Part shown: piece after piece, positions 1 through 7,711 of the stretch
Layout of the letters: the number at the start of each line of letters is the position of its first letter
Position numbering within the stretch: position 1 is the first letter of the stretch
DNA from: Brevibacillus choshinensis
Lineage (GTDB): Bacteria > Bacillota > Bacilli > Brevibacillales > Brevibacillaceae
Assembly: GCF_001420695.1 (NCBI RefSeq)
Contig: NZ_LJJB01000010.1
Location: forward strand, 474,140-538,139
Length of the DNA stretch: 64,000 nucleotides
Direction: 5' to 3'
Notes under the pieces: generated by a model
Seen by the model: the letters and a program-made list of their open reading frames with translations, nothing else
What the model was told of the DNA's origin: nothing
The model's database searches: none
Made by a program: the position numbers and the translations under genes

Positions 1-230
1 TTTGCCATCCTAGGAAGTCATTCGAGACGGGGAAATTGCCTAGATAATGCCTGTATCGAATCATTCTTTTCACATCTAAAGACAGAAATGATGTATCGAT
101 GCTCGCCAAAAACACATGTGGAATTAAATCAAGCTGTTGAAAAATACATTGCCTTCTATAATCAGAATCGTTTTCAGAAAAACTTGGCGACCGTTCCCCG
201 ATTGAGTATCGGAAAGCGATCGCCGCGTAA
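1..230 (+). pseudogene. IS3-family transposase, C-terminal fragment with frameshift
   Basis: The reading frame open at base 1 encodes the end of an IS3/IS150-type OrfB integrase core: RGNCLDNACIESFF carries the last catalytic Glu of the DDE triad (E at 58-60), followed by HLKTE and the usual YNQNR-FQKNL tail. After QKNL the frame breaks. Shifting one frame at about base 186 restores the family ending GDRSPIEYRKAIAA and a TAA at 228-230, so one base, probably a G, was lost. Without the shift the frame runs on to 363 with unrelated sequence. The 5' part lies outside the window. The element's right end is probably between 240 and 285, but no target duplication can be checked. The copy is likely inactive. 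Confidence 0.85.
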
Positions 231-545
231 CTATGGGTTTTTAGACAGTCTACTTGACAGGGTTATGACCATTGATAAGGGTTTTTCTTTTTACACCTTG
301 GTGAACCAAGGTCTTCTTATGTGGTCGTTGACGCTTTTCGTCAACAATCCGTCAACAAAATGAGCTAAGTGATACTCGTAGAACACAAGAGGTTAAACGC
401 AAACTGTCTTTATTGACTTTCCTCCATAATTAGCTCAATGAGTGCCCGGGTTACTCCATGAGGATGGGAATTTTTTAACAAAAGAGAAACATTTGGATAG
501 CAAGCAGCGTTTAATTAATGAGTAAAAAGAAGGGAAAAACTAAAC

Positions 546-1742
546 ATGATAAAAAAAAGCTTGCTCGTTGCTTCAATCGCAGTCATGTTGTTTCCAGGTC
601 CATTCGCTCCATCCATTCAAGCAGCCCAAACAGGGTCAGCGACATACCGAGTTACCTACAAGTTGCCCACTGTCAACATGATGGAAGAAGTAGAAGTAAT
701 TCATACATTCCTTAGAGAATCTCTACAAATCAAAAATCCATATTCAGCTACTACCGTAGAAAAAAACAGGATGGATGCATTGGAGATAGTAGGAGATCTG
801 AATGGCACTGATACTCCGCGTGGATTTATGATGGATGAATTTTATGTATCCAGAAACGGTTATTTGCTCGAGCTATACAATGCAATAGGAGTGTTGGAAC
901 CTATATACCCTCCAGGTTATGATCCCGTGGCAATGAAACAAAAAATTGCACAGTTACAGCCCACTGACGGATGGGAAAAGTATAGCGAACTCAGAAAAAT
1001 GCGGGGCCAGACTGAACTTGATTCACGCATAAAAGCACTGGTACAAGCTAGTTTTGTAAAGCCAGAAGAACTAAACAATCAACGGCTTACAAAGCAATTT
1101 GTTGCAGAGACGTTGTACCGTATATATAAAAACGTCAGACCGTACAAGGGTAGTGTTGCCCCGAAGGACAGCCAAAACGAAGCTGTGCGCTGGGCCATAG
1201 AGGTTGGCCTGCCAGGGTTTCATGTGGATGCCAAAGGAAATATATATCCGGAAAATCAGCCGTACTACGCTAGCGTGCTGGATTTCGTTCATTTGTTTTT
1301 ACCAAGTAAAATCAATGGGACAGGAAGGGAGTATTTTCAGTTTGAAGTCCAACAAGACCTTTTGCTAAACGCTGTTGACATTCGTTCAGAGAATTTCTTG
1401 TATGTGAACAACAAGCTGCTCTCCTCCATTCCTAACAATTTTCTGTTGAGCAATCTTCCGGAAGTAAAAAAAGCTGAAACGCAGTTTAGTGCTGCTCTCG
1501 CGCCACAATTGATAGGAATGATCGAACAAACACGACGAGAAATTCTAAAACCGCGCGTGTGGGACTGGAGAAAAGACGTGATTCGGTATCCTTCCTTCAC
1601 CAAATTGGTACAAGGATATCGCAAAACCAAGGGTCAGAAAGAACTCATGCAGGTATATCAAGCGGTTAAAGCACGTTATAACTTATTCGATCGTCAGGAC
1701 TCCCTGCAGGTTATGAAAAGTGTATTCGATAATATTAAGTAA
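546..1742 (+). CDS. Secreted protein of unknown function
   Basis: 398 aa with a clear signal peptide (MIKKS followed by a hydrophobic stretch, cleavage likely after IQA-A near residue 26), so the product is exported. No lipobox or later membrane helix is seen. The region around residues 185-235 (LTKQFVAETLYRIYK ... AVRWAIEVGLPGF) has a rhythm weakly like an S-layer homology unit, but I would not call the domain. A purine-rich GAAGGGAAAAA stretch lies about 10 bases before the ATG. The gene stands alone, after a 180-bp gap from the transposase remnant and before a strong terminator. I do not recognise the family. Confidence 0.75.
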   Translation: MIKKSLLVASIAVMLFPGPFAPSIQAAQTGSATYRVTYKLPTVNMMEEVEVIHTFLRESLQIKNPYSATTVEKNRMDALEIVGDLNGTDTPRGFMMDEFYVSRNGYLLELYNAIGVLEPIYPPGYDPVAMKQKIAQLQPTDGWEKYSELRKMRGQTELDSRIKALVQASFVKPEELNNQRLTKQFVAETLYRIYKNVRPYKGSVAPKDSQNEAVRWAIEVGLPGFHVDAKGNIYPENQPYYASVLDFVHLFLPSKINGTGREYFQFEVQQDLLLNAVDIRSENFLYVNNKLLSSIPNNFLLSNLPEVKKAETQFSAALAPQLIGMIEQTRREILKPRVWDWRKDVIRYPSFTKLVQGYRKTKGQKELMQVYQAVKARYNLFDRQDSLQVMKSVFDNIK

Positions 1743-1759
1743 ATCGTTTAGACAAGGAA

Positions 1760-1806
1760 AAAACACCTCCTTATCGTATGTGGTGCATATGATTAGGAGG
1801 TGTTTT
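1760..1806. terminator. Bidirectional rho-independent terminator
   Basis: Long near-perfect hairpin. AAAACACCTCCT pairs with AGGAGGTGTTTT, and the stem continues inward through TATG/CATA. T-runs follow on both strands, so it can end the secreted-protein gene on + and the 53-aa gene on -. Confidence 0.9.
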
Positions 1807-1809
1807 GGT

Positions 1810-1971
1810 TTAGGTGCAAAGGTCTTCTACATATAAAGCTGAAGCCTTTCTTTGACCCTTGTAAATGTCTTTATTAATTTCAGCTAACTTAGTGTTGATT
1901 TCTTCCGATATTTTTTCCAGTATCGTTTCTTTTAACTGATTTAAAGTAACCTTTTGTCCATTTATGAACAT
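1810..1971 (-). CDS. Small hypothetical protein (53 aa)
   Basis: A short minus-strand gene. Its ATG (1971-1969) is preceded at 7 bases by a good ribosome binding site, AGGTGAT. The translation, MFINGQKVTLNQLKET to ALYVEDLCT, is charged, soluble and predicted helical (KETILEKISEEINTKLAEINKDI), possibly a small coiled coil. It ends directly at the bidirectional terminator, which supports it as a real unit. I do not recognise the family. Support rests on RBS, codon pattern and terminator placement only. Confidence 0.6.
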   Translation of the reverse strand: MFINGQKVTLNQLKETILEKISEEINTKLAEINKDIYKGQRKASALYVEDLCT

Positions 1972-2432
1972 AATTTATCACCTGTCCATAAAAAATCCCC
2001 ACCCGTATGAATGACGGATGGGGTACGTACGGGGTAGTACGTTATAAGTTACGTGAATAAATCTACTATAAATTATAAAAAAGGACTTGACTACAAGTGC
2101 ATATTGGTATCTAAACCTATTATTGGAGCAAAAAAATAGCGCCGACTTGTCTGCACAATTTAAGTCGCACGCGGTAATCCCCAAGGTGGATTATACTAGT
2201 TGTTTTGGATTACTTTGCTATTATCCTCCTGGTTTCCGAGTGTTTCCATACGAAAATAATGGTAATTACTTCGCCACGAACAAATCTTCTCGTTCTTTAG
2301 AGAAACAAACGAGACATCTATTTAGTGGAGAAGTGGCAGACCTCCCCCCACGATGTACCTTTTCGTAATTACCACAAAGCACGTCACAGAAGAAAAAATC
2401 TATGGCGTGAATAGAAAAGAGAACCCATCTCC
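1972..2432. other. Gene-free stretch with inverted repeats
   Basis: No convincing gene; short ORFs here lack ribosome sites and family resemblance. A hairpin at 1995-2024 (ATCCCCACCCGT/ACGGATGGGGT) followed on the minus strand by a T-run looks like a minus-strand terminator. A 9-bp inverted repeat, GGTAATTAC at 2261-2269 and GTAATTACC at 2365-2373, encloses a second one, TCTCGTT at 2288-2294 and AACGAGA at 2308-2314. This could be a folded RNA or a small mobile remnant. Confidence 0.4.
1989..2024 (-). terminator. Terminator-like hairpin, minus strand
   Basis: ACCCCATCCGT pairs with ACGGGTGGGGAT read on the minus strand (one mismatch) and is followed by TTTTTT. It lies just upstream of the 53-aa gene, so it would insulate that gene from transcription arriving from the DUF1232 gene. 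Confidence 0.55.
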
Positions 2433-2846
2433 CTACTTGGCAAGGAACCAATTGTAGAGGTACCAACTAAACCAAACTCCAAGGAGTATCCAAATAATAA
2501 TGAAAAGGACACCCATAACCCAGTTCTTCGGTTTACCTTTAGCGAGAAGTTCTTGTGCCTTTTCTCGACAATCATTGATCACGGATTTAGGGATTAGCTT
2601 CAATGCTAACCATATACCCAAAGGAACTAATATGATGTCATCCAAGTAGCCCAATATTGGGATGAAGTCTGGAATTAAATCTATTGGGCTGAAAGCATAA
2701 GCAACAACGCAAATTGCAAATAGTTTTGCATACCAAGAAACTCGGGAGTCTTTATAGGAAAAGTAAAGAATGTAGGCCTCTACTTTTAACTTCTTGGCTT
2801 TACTTTTTAGGATTTGAAAGGCTGTTGTATCGCTCAAGTCTATCAC
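2433..2846 (-). CDS. DUF1232 / YkvA-family membrane protein
   Basis: 137 aa. The centre carries the DUF1232 hallmark AFSPIDLIPDFIPILGYLDD (about residues 51-70) in a hydrophobic setting, followed by another membrane segment and a C-terminal helix (VLFIIIWILLGVWFSW, about 112-130). The family is found in many bacteria as small inner-membrane proteins whose molecular role is unknown. The N-terminal 35 residues are charged and probably cytoplasmic. The gene is transcribed alone, with a terminator-like hairpin well downstream at 1989-2024. Length and motif placement are normal for the family. Confidence 0.85.
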   Translation of the reverse strand: MIDLSDTTAFQILKSKAKKLKVEAYILYFSYKDSRVSWYAKLFAICVVAYAFSPIDLIPDFIPILGYLDDIILVPLGIWLALKLIPKSVINDCREKAQELLAKGKPKNWVMGVLFIIIWILLGVWFSWYLYNWFLAK

Positions 2847-2892
2847 CCCATGAGTAATATAACCGTTTGCATTACTTCATTCAATCTAACCA

Positions 2893-2938
2893 TAAAAAAA
2901 CCTGCAGCAGGTAGGTAAAGTTAAATCCTGTGCAGGTT
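2893..2938 (-). terminator. Rho-independent terminator, minus strand
   Basis: AACCTGCA and TGCAGGTT form the stem; on the minus strand it runs into TTTTTTT. It lies 40 bases after the stop of the repeat-protein gene at 2978-3364. Confidence 0.8.
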
Positions 2939-2977
2939 AGCAACCTCTACTATATTAGATTGCAATTAGTCTTATCA

Positions 2978-3364
2978 TTAGAATGGTCTTCTAACTACTT
3001 TAATTCTCCGTGCTCTGTTGCGGATAAGCCGTTGAGCCTCTTCCCGGTTAATTCTTACTAAAACTGAAATGTCCGTTGAGTTTTCAACGTCGAAGACTGA
3101 GAAAAACCGTCCATTAGCGAACAGAACACCTTTAAACTCAACATCCAATCCAGGTGTAGATTGCGGACGTGTATTCTGTATAATCGTTCGTATCACACCT
3201 GCATTAAGGAGCCTTCGTGCTTGTTCGCGGGTTATACGGACCGCAAACACTGGGTCAATTTCAACACCAGGTACTTTTGCCTCAACCTCAACGATTAGGA
3301 AAAAACGGTTGCCGATCCTCGCAATACTATTTGCTCCAACAAAAATGGGTTGGTTTGCTGCCAT
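2978..3364 (-). CDS. Hypothetical protein with two internal repeats
   Basis: 128 aa. The start was set at the ATG of MAANQPIFVG because AAGGAGGTGG lies 8 bases upstream; an in-frame ATG 24 bases earlier would put that site inside the gene. The protein is two copies of a roughly 58-residue unit: NGRFF/GNRFF, then FSVFDVE/LIVEVE, then VRITREQARRLL and VRINREEAQRLI, ending in a basic tail RRIKVVRRPF. It is soluble, with no signal peptide. I do not recognise the family. The duplicated beta-rich unit followed by a helix suggests a small binding or assembly module. It has its own terminator. Confidence 0.75.
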   Translation of the reverse strand: MAANQPIFVGANSIARIGNRFFLIVEVEAKVPGVEIDPVFAVRITREQARRLLNAGVIRTIIQNTRPQSTPGLDVEFKGVLFANGRFFSVFDVENSTDISVLVRINREEAQRLIRNRARRIKVVRRPF

Positions 3365-3828
3365 CTTGACACCACCTCCTTGTACCAAAATATGCAGGAG
3401 ATGTTGAAGTGGACAAGGGCATCACTACAATTTTTGATTGTTAAGTATTTTAACTAGAAGCTAAGCAGTCTTTTTACTTTCTTCATGTTTTCTTCCTCTC
3501 CCTTTTTGACTCTTCCTCAAACTGCCATCTATATGATATTAAATATCCTTTTTTTGTATATGAATCGAACGAGCTATCAATTTGCTAGCACCTAGGCATA
3601 CATGCTTGTGTCACTAGACAGTAATTGGTTATAGAGTGATCCAATCAATGAAAAACAGCAGCAGACTAGGAAGAGAAAATAAAATCCTAGACTGCTGCTG
3701 TGTTTATTGAACTCTCGTTAAATTCACGCCTGACGAAACAAGAACACACGCTCTGTATTGTTTACGAACCTGCAAAACACAAAAAATATCCTAGCCTAAT
3801 TACCGCTAGGGTATTGATAACCAGCTCT
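3365..3828. other. Gene-free stretch
   Basis: AT-rich intergenic DNA with one strong hairpin (3655-3700). No ORF with a ribosome site or family resemblance was found. The part just upstream of the repeat-protein gene (3380-3560) presumably holds its promoter, but no clear -35/-10 pair stood out. Confidence 0.5.
3651..3700 (-). terminator. Rho-independent terminator, minus strand
   Basis: CAGCAGCAGACTAGGA pairs with TCCTAGACTGCTGCTG (one mismatch), and minus-strand T residues follow. It would end the two-gene unit at 3829-4807. Confidence 0.8.
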
Positions 3829-4002
3829 TTATTTACGTAACGGTTGGGCGGTGAACAATTTTTGGTGCTTTTCCTCAATACGGCGACGGTTTCTGTCGCC
3901 TTCTCTACCATTAAGCAGCTTATCAAGAAATTGCTCGACGGAAAGAGTTCCTTCATGATAGCGTTCAAGAGGAGTCTTTTTTTTAGCTACTAAGTGTCCC
4001 AT
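3829..4002 (-). CDS. Small basic protein (57 aa) coupled to GAF protein
   Basis: The start was placed at the ATG of MGHLVAKKKTPLERYHEG, which has AGGGTGG about 9 bases upstream; the longer open frame has no ribosome site. This start overlaps the end of the upstream GAF gene by 20 bases, a pattern typical of translational coupling. The product is short, charged and helical (SVEQFLDKLLNGREGDRNRRRIEEKHQKL). I do not recognise it. The fixed overlap suggests it works with, or is dosed against, the GAF membrane protein. Confidence 0.55.
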   Translation of the reverse strand: MGHLVAKKKTPLERYHEGTLSVEQFLDKLLNGREGDRNRRRIEEKHQKLFTAQPLRK

Positions 4003-4807
4003 CGATTTCACCACCCTTCCCCGATTCAATAACAATTTCCATAAACATTTCGAAATGCAGCAGTATGTACAGAGAGTTAGCAAGATAGGTTAGATAATCC
4101 TCGTCATCCTTTGTAAATGAATTTGGCTCTTCCCCGTCTACACTAAGTACTCCTAGTATATGATTACCACATTTTATTGGAACACAAATCAGTGATCGGT
4201 ATTGTTTCGATGCTTTAGGATGTGTCTTAAACCTATTTCCAGCAGATAATACGTCCCCAGAAGAATAAATCTCACCTGTAGTGAAAGAGTGACCCGCCGA
4301 AGAGTCCATCGAAAGTCGTAAATTTCTCTTTCCCTCAGTACTGTAACCTATTCCCTGGTGAATTCGCAATGTATCTACTTCTTGTACAAAAATTGCTACC
4401 CTGTGGTTGTTACCCTTTTGTTTTGTAAGTACAATCCCTATTCCAGGTAGCAGGTATTCATAGATTGATCTGCGTGTCTCCAAAAACTCTTCATTCGTAG
4501 TATTACAAATAACATTAGCGATCTCAATTGTTAACTGGTTGAGTAACTTGAGGATTTGAGTTTTTTGCTTGTCATCTTCGTTAAGGCTTTCGAAGTCCTT
4601 CTTTAACTGTTCGACCGTCTCATTTGGTTTAATAGTCAATACTCCCGCAATCGAAACCTCAGATCCCTTTTTTAACCTCCAAATTGTCATTATGATAAAA
4701 AGAATAAATCCAAGGATTACCAATGCTGCAATTATAGGAAGCGCCCACGGAACCTTTCCAATTGCCTCACTAATTCCTTTTCCGATTTCTTCTGCTATTT
4801 TATCCAT
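3983..4807 (-). CDS. Membrane-anchored GAF-domain protein
   Basis: 274 aa. A hydrophobic segment at about residues 20-45 (WALPIIAALVILGFILFIIM) anchors the protein. A linker of about 45 charged residues follows, then a GAF-like domain from about 95 to 260, ending in the typical SLICVPIKCGNHILGVLSVDG core and DDEDYLTYLANSLYILL helix. GAF domains bind small ligands or mediate dimer contacts. Here there is no kinase, cyclase or HTH output domain, so signalling must go through the linker, a partner, or the 57-aa protein encoded immediately downstream. The ligand is unknown. Transcription is divergent from the 84-aa gene at 5008. Confidence 0.75.
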   Translation of the reverse strand: MDKIAEEIGKGISEAIGKVPWALPIIAALVILGFILFIIMTIWRLKKGSEVSIAGVLTIKPNETVEQLKKDFESLNEDDKQKTQILKLLNQLTIEIANVICNTTNEEFLETRRSIYEYLLPGIGIVLTKQKGNNHRVAIFVQEVDTLRIHQGIGYSTEGKRNLRLSMDSSAGHSFTTGEIYSSGDVLSAGNRFKTHPKASKQYRSLICVPIKCGNHILGVLSVDGEEPNSFTKDDEDYLTYLANSLYILLHFEMFMEIVIESGKGGEIDGTLSS

Positions 4808-4944
4808 TCAATTCACCGACTGTTAGAGGATGTCTTCATTATTGTATCGCAGCCTATAAATTGTCAATAAAAACAGAAAAATCCGTCTACATGATCCAGC
4901 TTTCTTTCCTTTCATTTTGAACGCAAATCATTACGACTCGCCTT

Positions 4945-4975
4945 TTGCCATCTCGTTCTCTCTGTGTGTTATAAT
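4945..4975 (+). promoter_or_regulatory. Predicted sigma-A promoter with extended -10
   Basis: TGTTATAAT at 4967-4975 is an extended -10 (TGnTATAAT). A TTGCCA hexamer at 4945-4950 could be the -35, with a long 19-base spacer. It reads toward the 84-aa gene starting at 5008. Confidence 0.55.
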
Positions 4976-5007
4976 GAATGATAACGATAAAACAATGGGG
5001 TGTATCA

Positions 5008-5262
5008 TTGAAAAGACAGTTTTTGATGATTGTGAGCGATGTAACCAAGCCACAAATTGATAAAGTAACCGAAGAACTAAAGGATTTTAACGAATTTATT
5101 AGCTTGATTCCAATCGAGTCTAAATCTGATGGCGGATATAGCTTGTACATCGATATACCAAATGGCGATGTGGCTGTAACGGTCTCAGATACACGTGCAT
5201 TTCTAAAAAATTGGTTTAAGCCTTTTCATATCAAATGTGATTCGAATCCAAGGGACTTTTAG
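5008..5262 (+). CDS. Small hypothetical protein (84 aa)
   Basis: The start was chosen as TTG at 5008 because GGGGTG lies 5 bases upstream; the ATG at 4978 sits almost on the predicted -10 and has no ribosome site. The product (LKRQFLMIVSDVTKPQIDKV ... SNPRDF) is acidic and soluble, with alternating strand and helix character and no signal peptide. No family was recognised. Its last codons and stop form part of a terminator stem, so gene and terminator overlap. Confidence 0.6.
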   Translation: MKRQFLMIVSDVTKPQIDKVTEELKDFNEFISLIPIESKSDGGYSLYIDIPNGDVAVTVSDTRAFLKNWFKPFHIKCDSNPRDF

Positions 5263-5277
5263 CAAAAGTCTTTTTTT
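5254..5277 (+). terminator. Terminator overlapping a stop codon
   Basis: GACTTTT (5254-5260) and AAAAGTC (5264-5270) form the stem, followed by seven T. The TAG stop at 5260-5262 lies at the stem-loop boundary. Confidence 0.75.
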
Positions 5278-5288
5278 ATTACACATAA

Positions 5289-5329
5289 TGGCGGCCACCT
5301 GTCTTTTTATGAATAGACAGTGGCCGCCA
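5289..5329. terminator. Strong GC-rich hairpin
   Basis: TGGCGGCCACCTGTCT pairs with AGACAGTGGCCGCCA with one bulged base. There is no T-run on either strand, so it may act as a transcript end stabiliser between the convergent 84-aa and AhpD-like genes rather than as a classic terminator. Confidence 0.45.
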
Positions 5330-5335
5330 GCTTAT

Positions 5336-5716
5336 TTAGCAAAAGCATTCAGGGTCGTCTGAGGCTTTTCGCTCTCCTTTTGATTCTTCCCCTACTTCAT
5401 ATGACATCAGGGCATTCAATCCGTGACTGAGAATCGCACCGGATCGAGTAGACGCTGCTACGAGAAGAGCCTCCATGATTTCTTCCATACTTCCGCCAAG
5501 CGCTTTATATTTTTTCACATGAACATCTATGCAATACGGGCAGCCTGTCACATGGGCTACGGTCAAAGCAATCAACTCTTTTGTTTTTTGCGGTAGCTTG
5601 TTTGCTGTTTCGTACACATGACGCTCAAAATCCATGTAAGCTTCCGCTGCCTTCGGACTCAATTTCATCAATTCCGGTATTCTCTTTAGATTTGCTGGGG
5701 AGTAATATGCGTTCAT
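5336..5716 (-). CDS. AhpD-like carboxymuconolactone decarboxylase-family protein
   Basis: 126 aa, all-helical CMD/AhpD fold. The core LPQKTKELIALTVAHVTGCP continues as YCIDVHVKKYKALGGS, giving the redox pair CPYC and the downstream His of the alkylhydroperoxidase proton relay (about residues 62-70). Family members with this motif reduce peroxides or act as thiol oxidoreductases; the true substrate here is open. The C-terminal tail ends in ECFC, an extra Cys pair not usual for the family. A Crp/Fnr regulator lies 92 bases upstream on the same strand and may control it. Confidence 0.85.
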   Translation of the reverse strand: MNAYYSPANLKRIPELMKLSPKAAEAYMDFERHVYETANKLPQKTKELIALTVAHVTGCPYCIDVHVKKYKALGGSMEEIMEALLVAASTRSGAILSHGLNALMSYEVGEESKGERKASDDPECFC

Positions 5717-5808
5717 GTCTGTTCATCTCCTCAAGATTGGTTGGCTGCAGTGTCAGCCGCTCTTTCAGTTTAGAAGATGAACCACGTCGCTACTGTAACT
5801 TAGTCACT

Positions 5809-6477
5809 TTACCTGGAGATTAACCGCTCCAGCTGGCCACGCTGGTCCAAATAAATTTTACCTCGACTCAAGCGAATCCAGCCACTCCTTTCAAATCCTT
5901 TCAGTACTCTGCTGACTACCTCTCTTGCGGTCCCCAACTCTCTGGACAATGATTCATGAGTCACATACAGCGGAGCGTTTGCATGTTCACTTGTTTTTCG
6001 CAGCAGTAATTCCGCTACCCTCAGATCCATCGGTTGAAAGGTCATGTCCTCTACGAGATCAGTCACTGAGACCATTCGCTTGATAAACAACCGATAGATA
6101 AATTGATTGAGTTCCTTATACTCTTGCATCCATTGCCGAAATAGCTTGACTGGAAACACTACTAATTCCGTTTCCTCCTCCGTTTCTGCTATCGCCTCAT
6201 ATCCTGTCTCACCTAAAATACTTGCCATCATAATGACGCAAACCTCGCCCTTTTTCACTCGATAAAGCGTTAATTCCTTGCCATTCGGGCTGATCTTGTA
6301 GATACGAACGCAGCCACGCAATACGAAAGAGGCATGCTCGAATATATGTCCTTCTTCAATCACAGGTTGGGGCGGGATACTAATCAGTTGGGCACCCGAT
6401 ACGCCCCATTGTTCGATCGGAACTCCGACGAAGCAAGGAAATGCCTGCACCACTCTCGCAATCTGCTCTGGATTCAT
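5809..6477 (-). CDS. Crp/Fnr-family transcriptional regulator
   Basis: 222 aa: a cyclic-nucleotide-binding-type beta barrel at about 20-125 (FVLRGCVRIYKISPNGKELT, GEVCVIMMASILGE), a dimer helix, and a winged HTH at about 170-215 (THESLSRELGTAREVVSRVL). Two Cys lie in or near the sensory domain, but there is no N-terminal Cys cluster like that of Fnr. The effector is therefore unknown; redox or haem-type sensing is possible. A GGGGGG ribosome site precedes the ATG. It is on the same strand as the AhpD-like gene that follows, which is the natural target candidate. Confidence 0.85.
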   Translation of the reverse strand: MNPEQIARVVQAFPCFVGVPIEQWGVSGAQLISIPPQPVIEEGHIFEHASFVLRGCVRIYKISPNGKELTLYRVKKGEVCVIMMASILGETGYEAIAETEEETELVVFPVKLFRQWMQEYKELNQFIYRLFIKRMVSVTDLVEDMTFQPMDLRVAELLLRKTSEHANAPLYVTHESLSRELGTAREVVSRVLKGFERSGWIRLSRGKIYLDQRGQLERLISR

Positions 6478-6514
6478 GCTATCGCCCCCCTATGGAGGTT
6501 GTCTTTTTTGCATC

Positions 6515-7051
6515 CTATAGCGACCGCTCAAGCTGGATATCTAGCGGCTCTTTTTCATAGATACTCTGGTTGATTTCCTTTGCCAAGACACATCCGACCG
6601 AGCGATAGAATTGCTGAGTCTCAACAGAAGGGTGTGCGGCGATATACAGCTTGGTAGCGCCCTTGCTCTTTGCCTTCTCGCAGCAAAGGGCAAACAATTC
6701 CTTCCCAATCCTTTTCCCCCTGCATTCATTGGTTACGTGAATGTAGGGAAGCTCCAAGTATTCATGATGGCTGCCGAAGAAAGTACCCTCGACATTGGCA
6801 AAACCAACTAATGTATCTGCTAGATAAGCACCTACGACGATTCCTCCGGTCTGCAAACAGCGTTGCAAATCTTGGAGGACCAACCGCTTTTTGTCCTCAT
6901 CCCACCGCTCCACAAAGTAGTCGTCTTTTTGCTTCCACTGACCGTCTTCGATATACCAGACGCGATGGGTCTCCTGATAGCGGTTGAATCGGCTGAGCAA
7001 AGTAGTGTCTAGATCCTCCATCGTTAGCTCTCTGTACGTGATTTCTTCCAC
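6515..7051 (-). CDS. GNAT-family N-acetyltransferase
   Basis: About 178 aa. The start was set at a GTG (VEEITYRELTMEDL) with GAGG 11 bases upstream; a longer frame begins at a TTG at 7114 with no ribosome site. The GNAT core is clear: beta4 YLELPYIHVTNECRGKRIGK carries the acetyl-CoA pyrophosphate loop (R/Q-x-x-G-x-G/A type, here RGKRIG), then the helix ELFALCCEKAKSKGATKLY and the terminal FYRSVGC strand. The substrate cannot be told. It is divergent from the thioesterase gene. Confidence 0.75.
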   Translation of the reverse strand: MEEITYRELTMEDLDTTLLSRFNRYQETHRVWYIEDGQWKQKDDYFVERWDEDKKRLVLQDLQRCLQTGGIVVGAYLADTLVGFANVEGTFFGSHHEYLELPYIHVTNECRGKRIGKELFALCCEKAKSKGATKLYIAAHPSVETQQFYRSVGCVLAKEINQSIYEKEPLDIQLERSL

Positions 7052-7189
7052 GGCACTCACATCCTCGCATTTGATTGAAACGGATAAGAAACGGCATGAA
7101 GGTTGATTAGACAAAAGGATTTGTGGAACAATGGAGCTAGCAAGATGAAGTCATTCTGTGGAAAAAGCTATCGAAAGGGAGTCCTCTCC

Positions 7190-7708
7190 ATGATTGCAGA
7201 ACGCTTTGTCCGGGAGACACGTACTTTTAAAGCGAGTCATGTCCTTCCCCCAGACACGAACAACCACAACACGCTCTTTGGAGGCAAGCTGATGTCCTAT
7301 ATCGACGACGTCGCTTCTCTCTCTGCCATGAAACTCGCACGTGGTCCGGTAGTGACCGCTTCCACGGATTCGGTCGATTTTCTGCAGCCAATCCCAGTGG
7401 ATCACGAGGTCTCACTTGAAGCCTTTGTTACCTGGACGCACAAGACCTCGATGGAAATCTTCGTCAAAATCGTCGCAGAAGACTTGCTCACCGGTGAACG
7501 AACGGTTTGTGCGACTTCATTTTTGACCTTCGTAGCGTTGGGCTCAGACGGAAAGCCGACGACTGTTCCGAAAGTCATCCCAGAGACAAAAGAAGAAATC
7601 TTCCTGCATGATAGTGCTTCGGAACGAGCAGACGCACGGAAGCAGCGCCGTACCCGCAGCAAGCATTTGGCTGATCTCCTCGGGACGAGCAGACCATGGG
7701 AGTCCTAG
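7190..7708 (+). CDS. Acyl-CoA thioesterase, hotdog fold (YkhA/YciA type)
   Basis: 172 aa from the ATG of MIAERFVRETRTFKASHVLP; AAAGGGAG lies 10 bases upstream, and the longer open frame (from 7103) lacks one. The hallmark HNTLFGGKLMSYIDD holds the catalytic Asn/Asp-type hotdog helix, and VDFLQPIPVDHEVSLEA is the conserved second strand. Members hydrolyse a broad range of acyl-CoAs in the cytoplasm as hexamers. Length is normal. The basic C-terminus (RKQRRTRSKHL) is a common feature in Bacillales members. It is convergent with the second GNAT gene. Confidence 0.85.
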   Translation: MIAERFVRETRTFKASHVLPPDTNNHNTLFGGKLMSYIDDVASLSAMKLARGPVVTASTDSVDFLQPIPVDHEVSLEAFVTWTHKTSMEIFVKIVAEDLLTGERTVCATSFLTFVALGSDGKPTTVPKVIPETKEEIFLHDSASERADARKQRRTRSKHLADLLGTSRPWES

Positions 7709-7711
7709 AAA

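Noticed and set aside
518-715. 65-aa plus-strand ORF at the start of the secreted-protein gene
   Set aside because: It overlaps the signal peptide region of the longer gene in another frame and has no independent support.
1978-2368. Two overlapping ORFs of 68 and 93 aa on opposite strands
   Set aside because: Neither has a ribosome site or protein-like composition; they cross hairpins and inverted repeats.
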